Assembly: GCA_903904855.1 (NCBI GenBank)
Contig: CAIVEH010000088.1
Location: 1 to 64,000, forward strand
DNA: 64,000 bases
Direction: 5' to 3'
Origin: an uncultured Bacteroidota bacterium
Lineage (GTDB): Bacteria > Bacteroidota > Bacteroidia > Chitinophagales > Chitinophagaceae
Shown: piece after piece, positions 36,480-43,828 of the stretch
How the letters are laid out: each line of letters opens with the position of its first letter
Numbering within the stretch: position 1 is the first letter of the stretch
Program-made: the position numbers and the translations under genes
The notes under the pieces: generated by a model
What the model saw: the letters and a program-made list of their open reading frames with translations, nothing else
Told to the model about the DNA's origin: nothing
Databases searched by the model: none

Positions 36480-38282
36480 GTGAAGCAACTATTCCTTATC
36501 TTATTGGCGATGCCCATTATTGCGCATGCTCAAAACATTTACACAATTGCCGGCGATACAACCTGGGGTTATTCTGGCGATGGCGGCCTTGCCACCCTTG
36601 CTGAGTGCAAGCAAACAACTAACGTTGCTTTCGATACGCTGGGAAATATATTTTTTGCAGATTGCCTGAATAACCGGATCAGAAAGATTAACCCTGCCGG
36701 AATTATTACTACAGTTGCAGGTAATGGTTCTGAAGGTTATTCAGCTGATGGAATATCAGCCACAGCTTCATGGCTCGATCTGCCTTGGGGAATTGCTGTC
36801 GATGGCGCCGGAAATTTGTTCATTGGAGACAGGGAGAATCACCGTATCCGCAAGGTCAATACATCTGGCATAATCAGCACCATTGCCGGCACTGGTTTGT
36901 GGGGCTACAGCGGCGATGGCGGGCCTGCCGTATCAGCCCAGGTAAATGGGCCACGCGGGGTAATTGTCGACAAGGTAGGGAATGTCTATTTTGCCGATGC
37001 CGAAAACCACAGGGTGCGCAAAATAAATACTTCGGGAGTAATAAGCACATTTGCCGGCAATGGTTATCCATCTTATCTGGGCGATGGCGGGCCAGCTACT
37101 GCTGCCAACCTTTTCTATCCCAGCGGGCTGGCTATGGACACTATTGGCAATATTTTTATTGCTGATCAGTACAATCACCGGATCCGTAAGGTAAATACTG
37201 CCGGGATTATTACAACTGTAGCAGGAAATGGCACTCACGGATACACAACTGATGGAATTGCTGCCACAGCAAGTGAAATTAACTACCCTTTAGGTGTAGC
37301 AGTTGACTTGGCTGGAAATATCTATATTGGCGATGAAGATAACAGCCGTATCCGTAAGGTGAATACAGCCGGCATTATAAGCACAATTGCAGGCACAGGT
37401 GCTGCCGGTTTCAGCGGAGACGGCTATGCGGCTACTACAGCCCAGGTAAACAGACCTGACGGCGTTGCCGTTGACGCTGCAGGAAATATATACATCGCCG
37501 ATGAAATCAATCATTGTATCAGGGAGATTACAACTCCGCTACCTCCGATCGAAGGCCCTGCAACCGTTTGTCTCGATTCAAATATTACCCTTACCGACTC
37601 CATCCCTGGTGGAGTCTGGAGCTCTGGTAACCCTGCTGTTGCAGGCATAGGTTCTTCTTCTGGCATTGTTTCAGGAGGTTCGCCAGGTGTAGATACAATA
37701 ACATACAGATTGGGTTTGAAATTTGTTACAACTGTTATTACAGTCAATCCTTTGCCATTACTTTCCAGTACGCTTACTCCTCCATCCCTGTGCGACACCG
37801 CTTTTTTCGATTACACACCTACCAGCCTTACACCCGGCACAATTTTTTCATGGTCCCGTTCGGCTCTTACCGGAATCAGCAATCCTGCAAACAGTGGTAT
37901 TGGCAACCCCCACGAATTATTAACTGATACTACTTCCGGGCCGGTTACTGTAACCTATGTGTACACTCTGGATGCGGGTGGTTGCAACAATACTCAGAAT
38001 GTAATTGTTATTATAGAGCCATGCAACCCTTCTTTAATGATCATCCCGGCATCTAGCAAAAATCAATCCATATCTATACACCCCAATCCTGTAACTACTA
38101 CCCTCACACTCTCTTCCCAAACAAAAATCATCTCAGTCACAATCACCGACCTGCCCGGCAAAATAGTCTTCAGCAAGAGTTTCAATTCCCAACAAGTGGA
38201 AATAAATGTCAATAACCTCCCTTCTGGTGTATACCTCCTGAAAATAAACAACATCTTTGTACGGAAGTTTATAAAAGAGTAG
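36480..38282 (+). CDS. NHL-propeller protein with one Ig-like unit and T9SS tail
   Basis: A 600-aa secreted protein, a compact relative of the two giant proteins. It starts with GTG; no ATG gives a better signal peptide (MKQLFLILLAMPIIAHAQ). Six NHL units follow (about 20-350, DxxGNIYIADxxNHRIRKVNTAG, then TIAGTG, then FSGDG). One Ig-like unit (about 355-425) has VCLDSNITLTDSIPGGVWSS, the same pattern as the giants. A PKD-like domain (about 430-515) precedes the T9SS domain (ISIHPNPVTTTL, GVYLLKIN, ending RKFIKE). It follows the usher-like gene on the same strand by 184 bp with a hairpin between, so it is probably a separate transcript. Confidence 0.8.
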   Translation: MKQLFLILLAMPIIAHAQNIYTIAGDTTWGYSGDGGLATLAECKQTTNVAFDTLGNIFFADCLNNRIRKINPAGIITTVAGNGSEGYSADGISATASWLDLPWGIAVDGAGNLFIGDRENHRIRKVNTSGIISTIAGTGLWGYSGDGGPAVSAQVNGPRGVIVDKVGNVYFADAENHRVRKINTSGVISTFAGNGYPSYLGDGGPATAANLFYPSGLAMDTIGNIFIADQYNHRIRKVNTAGIITTVAGNGTHGYTTDGIAATASEINYPLGVAVDLAGNIYIGDEDNSRIRKVNTAGIISTIAGTGAAGFSGDGYAATTAQVNRPDGVAVDAAGNIYIADEINHCIREITTPLPPIEGPATVCLDSNITLTDSIPGGVWSSGNPAVAGIGSSSGIVSGGSPGVDTITYRLGLKFVTTVITVNPLPLLSSTLTPPSLCDTAFFDYTPTSLTPGTIFSWSRSALTGISNPANSGIGNPHELLTDTTSGPVTVTYVYTLDAGGCNNTQNVIVIIEPCNPSLMIIPASSKNQSISIHPNPVTTTLTLSSQTKIISVTITDLPGKIVFSKSFNSQQVEINVNNLPSGVYLLKINNIFVRKFIKE

Positions 38283-38462
38283 TTGGGGTTTCAACTTTAA
38301 TTTAGTTGTGCCTTCTTTGATCGAATGGCTTTGCCATCTTGAATTTTGACTATCTGCTTTGGTGGGTATGTTTGCGCCTCTGCGCCTATGCGTGAGGCCC
38401 TATTCGTTAACCTTCATGCTGGTTATTCACTCAATTGGTATTACTTGAAATGAAGATCGCAC

Positions 38463-41400
38463 TCAAATGTGGTGAAAGCCGGCTTTCTCAAGCTTTAGCA
38501 GAATTTGCTCAGCATCCTTCTCCTTTTCAAAACCGGTAAGCACAAAATGATAATCATTTTTTGTTTTTACAATTTCAACCGGATGATTAAATAATTTTAT
38601 AAGCCTTGCTTTCAGTTGTTTTGCGGCTGTGCCATCATTGGTTATTAAAACAAGTATGGCGTAGCTGTTTTTCTTGGTTACAAATATGCTCTTGTTGTGG
38701 GTTTCAACTTTACCGGTTGGTTTTACTTTTACAGTATCCTTTGCAATCGACTGAACTTCAAAATCTATCCCGTCTGTTATATCGCCATCCCTGTTATTGG
38801 CTATGTTTATTGATCTGTATAGCTGGGTTGCAACATAATTCAGTTTTCTCATTTGGGTAGTATCCAATGATGCTATATAAGAGCCAGGCCTGAGCCCCTG
38901 GTAATTAAAGAACCCATCCGATTCAGTAAGTACACTGGCAATAAAAGCAGAATCTTTACTATAAATATTAACCTTCATCTGCCCTAGCCCTCTCTCATTT
39001 CTCGATGGGGAAGATTTCAAGAACACAGTACCCGATACTTCATACAAAATAGATACCGGTATTTCAATCATTCTGATGTTGTTGGGATCGGTTGCAATGC
39101 GCATGGTTTTGTTCCTGATCTGCCACGATACATTGTCCAACTTATCAGTATTCAGTTCCGCAAAATAACTTGTGTATGGCTCCAGGTCGGTAATTTGTAT
39201 TGAGGTATCCTTCTCATTATACTTAACTCTTCCACCGCCTGTCTGCACCTGCAATCCGGGCACCCGTGGTTCTCCTTCATCATATTTGCCATTGCCATTT
39301 ACATCAAGATAAGGAACAAGGGTAATGCCGCTTTTACCCACAGCTGTCCGATTTGCAGCTTCTAGGTATTTGGTTTTCCCGTCATACAGCAAACTGCCGC
39401 TGGCTACCTCCGAAAACTGTGCCGAACCCTGGAACCAGCTTGTGGAAACAGCCACCTTGGCAAATGAAAAATCATACCTTAATCCTATAGTAGCAGTAGA
39501 GATATTGCTGGTAAAATTACGCTCATAAGTCATATTCATATACCCCTTCGAAAACATGATCTTATTCAATGTCAGTTTTGCATCCATAAATTGTCCGCTA
39601 TAGTAGGAATACTGAACCTGCGGTGTCAGCAGAAACCCCTTTGGCATCCTTACAGACAATGACATATTGCTGTATACGCTCGGCGCAAAACTGGCTCCAT
39701 CAGACTTCTGGTTGAGGGTATACATAAATGTACTAACATTCACACTTACATTCGAAAAGACCGACGATACAAGCCATTCCGATACCATTTGCTTATACCC
39801 TCCTGGCAGTAAAATCTGGTCAAACGACAGCCTCGTCAGCCCTCCAAAACCCGGCAGGTGAAATGGTGATGAAACAATCACTTTACGTTCTTCAAGAAAA
39901 TTGTAAATGATGGCGCTCTGCCCTTTGTTGTAACTCGTGTAATCCAGATCTATTTGAAGATTGGAGTGTAGGTGATAATTGAGTACCCCCTTTGTCCTGA
40001 CACCATAAGCATAGTCGCCTGAAAAATACATATTGGAGAGTAATTTTACAGAGGTATTTACAAAGGGTATGTACTTGCCCGATGCCACTGACGAAAGATA
40101 TTCCATCCCCCCTCCCACTGTTATGTTTCTGCTAAGACCATATTTAATATTTTCCCGCGAATAGATGCTGTTCTTGCCGTCTTCCACTATGCCCGAACTC
40201 ACAGTATATTCCATCTCCCGCTTCGGAAGAAAGCTTACAGGAACTTCAATATGCTGATCCTTCGTCTCCAGTTCTCCATAAGTACCATAAAAACGCAGCT
40301 TCACATCAGTACTGCCATAAACCAGTGGCACATTGAGCGAATAAAACCCCGACGGATCTGCTTTGGTATAATCTACCAGCACATTGTTTACATACAGTTC
40401 CACAGTCCAGCCGGGCTGTGTCATATCGCTTATAGTATAGGTACCAAATGACCGCCTGAATGTTGTGGGGCTGTTTGTAAGCTGAACGCCCACTATAGGT
40501 GCATAAATTGTAGCTATAGATAGTGGATTAATTTTCCCTATTATTACCTGCCGCAGTATTTTATTGTCATTATTGGCATATCGCCACATATAACTTTGCT
40601 GCCGCTCACTGAAGGGTACGTTACTGTATAAATTTAAACTTACATCGGCCTCTCCGCCGGCTACTACAGCGCCTAGCATAAGATTATACATACCCAGCTG
40701 CTTGTTGCCCGTTTGCATTGATGAGGCCGACCAGTCGGCCATACCTATATGAAACAACGGATAACTGCGCCCCACGGTAGTATCCGCTTTTACTGTTCCT
40801 GTCAGCTTGCTAATATTACCCCTCAGCTGCTTCTGCTTCATTTCCATAATGGCAGGCAATTCCATAGCCGCATTAAGCTTTATTGAAAGGTTGTAGGAAT
40901 CAAATATGCAGTCAAGCCCGAATATTTCATTGTAATAGTCTATTCTCAGATATAGATTAGTCGGTGTCCGGATAAGATCATTGGGCCCCAACTTCCATAC
41001 TTTCGACTTGTAGGTGATCTGGTTATTCACCTTATCAATAAAGTATTCCGCCTTCAGATCTATAAAAAAGCCCGTTACCGAATCCTTATCCGGTGTTATG
41101 GTGTTCTTTATTTTCAGATAGTCGAATATATCAGTGATGGGCAGGTACACAATATTGTTCAGTATCACTGTGGATATTTCCTTACCACCCAGCTTCTGAA
41201 CATCTACATAAACTGATGTTTCATCATAGCCCAGATGTTCCGGATCAAATTCCTCTGCACTACCACTTAAGTCTGGCACCTCTTTGTTTACCGCATCAGC
41301 CGTGTTTCCTGTTGGTCCGTTGGTTCCATGTTCGTCGGTTTTTGTATCTGCACCCTTTCTTTCTGGCCCCTCTTTTTTTACAAAATCTCCTTTCTTCTCA

Positions 41401-41534
41401 GCATAATCTTTCCGTTCATCACCCGTTGCAGTAATCACATTTAATACCAGCAGCATAATCAAGGCTATATAGCGTCTATAGCAGCTGAAACGTTGATTAT
41501 GGTTGGTATCAATATGGTTACTCCCTGCTTTCAT
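38463..41534 (-). CDS. Usher-like outer-membrane protein with SPOR-like C-terminus
   Basis: A 1,023-aa protein, probably the outer-membrane pore of the adjacent chaperone-usher-like system. Order: signal peptide after a short charged start (hydrophobic IALIMLLVLNVITATG); a charged low-complexity stretch (about 38-95); N-terminal domain (about 100-230); barrel/plug core (about 240-740) with GWTVELYVNNVLVDYTKADPSGFYSL, VPLVYGSTDVKLRFYGTYGE and many alternating beta-strands; DVNGNGKYDEGEP at about 743; two beta-sandwich domains; and a SPOR-like domain (about 950-1023, SYAILVLITND, YHFVLTGFEKEKDA). The start codon overlaps the stop of the upstream DUF4402 gene (ATGA), a sign of translational coupling. 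A SPOR-like domain on an usher would hold the pore to peptidoglycan and is unusual. The usher assignment rests on pattern and context. Confidence 0.72.
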   Translation of the reverse strand: MKAGSNHIDTNHNQRFSCYRRYIALIMLLVLNVITATGDERKDYAEKKGDFVKKEGPERKGADTKTDEHGTNGPTGNTADAVNKEVPDLSGSAEEFDPEHLGYDETSVYVDVQKLGGKEISTVILNNIVYLPITDIFDYLKIKNTITPDKDSVTGFFIDLKAEYFIDKVNNQITYKSKVWKLGPNDLIRTPTNLYLRIDYYNEIFGLDCIFDSYNLSIKLNAAMELPAIMEMKQKQLRGNISKLTGTVKADTTVGRSYPLFHIGMADWSASSMQTGNKQLGMYNLMLGAVVAGGEADVSLNLYSNVPFSERQQSYMWRYANNDNKILRQVIIGKINPLSIATIYAPIVGVQLTNSPTTFRRSFGTYTISDMTQPGWTVELYVNNVLVDYTKADPSGFYSLNVPLVYGSTDVKLRFYGTYGELETKDQHIEVPVSFLPKREMEYTVSSGIVEDGKNSIYSRENIKYGLSRNITVGGGMEYLSSVASGKYIPFVNTSVKLLSNMYFSGDYAYGVRTKGVLNYHLHSNLQIDLDYTSYNKGQSAIIYNFLEERKVIVSSPFHLPGFGGLTRLSFDQILLPGGYKQMVSEWLVSSVFSNVSVNVSTFMYTLNQKSDGASFAPSVYSNMSLSVRMPKGFLLTPQVQYSYYSGQFMDAKLTLNKIMFSKGYMNMTYERNFTSNISTATIGLRYDFSFAKVAVSTSWFQGSAQFSEVASGSLLYDGKTKYLEAANRTAVGKSGITLVPYLDVNGNGKYDEGEPRVPGLQVQTGGGRVKYNEKDTSIQITDLEPYTSYFAELNTDKLDNVSWQIRNKTMRIATDPNNIRMIEIPVSILYEVSGTVFLKSSPSRNERGLGQMKVNIYSKDSAFIASVLTESDGFFNYQGLRPGSYIASLDTTQMRKLNYVATQLYRSINIANNRDGDITDGIDFEVQSIAKDTVKVKPTGKVETHNKSIFVTKKNSYAILVLITNDGTAAKQLKARLIKLFNHPVEIVKTKNDYHFVLTGFEKEKDAEQILLKLEKAGFHHI

Positions 41535-42061
41535 TCCTGTATAAACGTTATATAAAATACACCACTGTAATTTCCCGGTGGGTTGGCGGCTGGCGTCCCT
41601 ACTGTAAGTGTTCCGCCAATAGTTAATGAAGTGGTTGAGGGTGGTATTGCTGTGGTTATAAAGGGAGATGATGGAGAAGAACTGCCTAAGTGCAGGTTCA
41701 TGGAGCCTCCCCCGCTGCGGGTCAGGGCTACATCGGGGCCATTTAAAATGCCTATCACTGTTCCCGGATTGGCCCTGATTTCAAAAAGCGCTGCTGAATA
41801 GCTTAGCCCGCCTAGCGACAATGGCACAACTGTCCCCGATGATGAACGCAACCCTGCCGGAGAAACGGATATTGTTCCGCCTGAACTTCCCTGTGTGAAT
41901 TCACCAAAACTCAGGTCCTGCGTTGTTACTACCGTCACACTTATAGGCTTGGGCAGCTTTTCCTGGGCGCTCGAAAAAATACTGATTGCAAACAAGCCAA
42001 TTGCGGTGCAAAGAATATAAAGGATCACTTCCCTTATGAATATTTTATGATCTAGCACCAT
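41531..42061 (-). CDS. DUF4402 pilin-like subunit 2
   Basis: A 176-aa exported beta-sandwich protein. A 13-residue charged start precedes a hydrophobic signal segment (VILYILCTAIGLFAISIF) that ends near SSAQ. The DUF4402 pattern is clear: ISVTVVTTQDLSFGEF, GTISVSPAGLRSSSG, then a C-terminal NPPGNYSGVFYITF. Proteins of this family resemble fimbrial subunits of the alternative chaperone-usher type. Its ATG shares one base with the stop codon of the T9SS-tail reading frame upstream (TGATG), and its own stop overlaps the usher start (ATGA), so all three appear co-translated. It could be a minor or base subunit. Confidence 0.75.
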   Translation of the reverse strand: MVLDHKIFIREVILYILCTAIGLFAISIFSSAQEKLPKPISVTVVTTQDLSFGEFTQGSSGGTISVSPAGLRSSSGTVVPLSLGGLSYSAALFEIRANPGTVIGILNGPDVALTRSGGGSMNLHLGSSSPSSPFITTAIPPSTTSLTIGGTLTVGTPAANPPGNYSGVFYITFIQE

Positions 42062-42384
42062 CAGTAGTTACTTATAAATACCTTTTTAGAATGAGTCTTT
42101 CCCTTCGAAACAAAACTGACAATATACACTCCGGTAAGCCAGGGTGTTGAAATTTCATGCATACCAAAACCCGATAACTCCTGCCTGAACATTACCTGAC
42201 CAGCTATATTGCTGATCACAACATCTCCATACCCGCCCGACAAAAGATACAGATTAATATATACCATAGCACCCGAACTATATGCATTCCAGATATCACC
42301 CGATTGAATGTCCCCCGCCCTTTCCTGCTGGCCTGTACGAAAGGAAAAACCTACCTTCATATTTCCCTGCATTAAGCCGCACAC
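42061..42384 (-). pseudogene. Frame-shifted T9SS tail of the upstream surface protein
   Basis: This 3' reading frame is the missing end of the protein at 42296-43789. It reads SGDIWNAYSSGAMVYINLY, VVISNIAGQVMFRQELSG, TGVYIVSFVSKGKTHSKKVF, a standard T9SS sorting domain. Losing one base from the C5 run at 42312-42316 (G5 on the minus strand) would fuse the two frames. The stop codon overlaps the next start (TGATG), which suggests the intact gene normally ends here. I treat it as part of one gene broken by a frameshift. A free-standing start at 42384 is possible but would give a protein without a signal peptide. Confidence 0.75.
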
Positions 42385-43789
42385 TGTATCTCGGATTTAT
42401 TGTCAGTTCCTGGTTTACTCCGGTTTCTATATCTGACAGGTAAATCTGCATTCCACCTGGCATATGCTCCATATCGCTGCCGTCAAATATTACCTGGCCG
42501 CCATGAGCTATGTTCAGGCCCAGTGGCACTACACTTAAAGTATCTTCGGCCCATGGCAATGCATATATCGATAGTTTTTTTGCATCCCCTGTCATTGCAT
42601 ACAAGTTGGGCACGTTGTTATCCGTATTCAGCATTTTCAGTGCATCAAGCTGATCATCAAAACCCTCTTTTGCTTTGCTGCTCATATACACAACCACAGG
42701 GTCGGTTTTCCCTGCTCCTATTCCTGACTTCAGCCTCAGTAAGGGCACTTCAGCTCCTGATGCTTTATGATAGAGTGGCGATAGGTTATTTACCCGCACA
42801 CTGTTGTTCGAACTTAATGTACCCGCTACAGGATAAGACCCTGCAGAAACGTGAACAAAATATCCCTGCATCGCAGGTATAATATTACTGGCACGTCCGT
42901 CGCTCGATACACCTGCTATATACGAACTGTAAGTACCATTAAACTGGTCTGTATCACTTGTATTGTAATAGTATATCGCGTTGTCAATATTGGTCTTTGT
43001 CCATCCACTTGATGCTGTCCAGTCTATGGGTTCAGGGTAAGGGTTGCCTACCAGGTTAAAGCCTAGTGTAAAAGTTTGGTTATGGTTATACAGGGCTGCC
43101 GACATGGTCCCGTTATTAACAACGCCATGAAGCGAAAAAGTAGAAGAAGTATGCAGGGTGCCGAAGTTGGCTCCATATCCTGCCATGGGTTTCAGGGTAT
43201 CCGTTCTCAGGGTATCCGTTTCCCAGCCTGTATGGTTCACATTTTGCACGTATTTATAAAAATGAGGAAAGCTATCGGTAAGGCTTATAAAACTCCCAAC
43301 CTGGCTTACAGTTGCATATTCAAATGGCGAGCAGATAAGCCTGTACCCAAAACTGCTGTCCAGATAGCGCTGCATAGTAACATTACCCAGCACATTTCCC
43401 GATCCGGTACCATCTATCAGAGCCGTTTGGGTATGCGTGCTCAGCAAGCTCAGATGGCCTCCTGCATTGAGTGTACCATTGCACAACAATACAGATTTTA
43501 CTGACTGGCCTGGTGAATCTATTGTAGTAGTGCTGCCTGATGCAATAGTAACGTTATTGAAAATGGTAGCAGCTGTGCCTCTGATAGCCTGAGTACCGCC
43601 TGCGAAAATTACTGTTCCTGAGTTGCACGAAAAATTTCCATTATTCACCCAGTTATTCCCCAAAATAATATTACCACTCCCCGCCAATAAATACGATCCT
43701 GCAGGGATTATTAATCCCTGTGCAAACACTATGGAAGGCATTTGCTGCACAACAATAATTAAAATGGCTAAGTAGTATTTAATTTTCAT
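42296..43789 (-). CDS. Exported surface protein, frame-shifted before its T9SS tail
   Basis: A 497-aa exported protein. The signal peptide ends near SIVFAQ. The N-terminal third (about 25-130) is a run of short beta-strands rich in Gly/Asn (LLAGSGNIILGNNWVNNG, GTVIFAGGTQAIRG) like the left-handed or right-handed coils of Bacteroidota autotransporter-like passengers. The rest has YRLICSPFEYATVSQVGSF, GFNLVGNPYPEPIDW and GYFVHVSAG, a pattern shared by many T9SS cargo proteins. The reading frame ends in a stray GGGHSIG instead of the sorting domain, which continues in the next frame (42061-42384). If the break is real, the protein would be secreted to the periplasm but not sorted. It lies between the fibre protein (39 bp upstream) and the second DUF4402 gene. 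Confidence 0.7.
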   Translation of the reverse strand: MKIKYYLAILIIVVQQMPSIVFAQGLIIPAGSYLLAGSGNIILGNNWVNNGNFSCNSGTVIFAGGTQAIRGTAATIFNNVTIASGSTTTIDSPGQSVKSVLLCNGTLNAGGHLSLLSTHTQTALIDGTGSGNVLGNVTMQRYLDSSFGYRLICSPFEYATVSQVGSFISLTDSFPHFYKYVQNVNHTGWETDTLRTDTLKPMAGYGANFGTLHTSSTFSLHGVVNNGTMSAALYNHNQTFTLGFNLVGNPYPEPIDWTASSGWTKTNIDNAIYYYNTSDTDQFNGTYSSYIAGVSSDGRASNIIPAMQGYFVHVSAGSYPVAGTLSSNNSVRVNNLSPLYHKASGAEVPLLRLKSGIGAGKTDPVVVYMSSKAKEGFDDQLDALKMLNTDNNVPNLYAMTGDAKKLSIYALPWAEDTLSVVPLGLNIAHGGQVIFDGSDMEHMPGGMQIYLSDIETGVNQELTINPRYSVRLNAGKYEGRFFLSYRPAGKGGGHSIG

Positions 43790-43828
43790 TTCCCTGCTTT
43801 TTTTAATAGCACTTTCTTCAATGAAGAC

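Noticed and set aside
43076-43504. 142-codon plus-strand frame opposite the T9SS protein
   Set aside because: Antisense to a real gene, no signal or domain.
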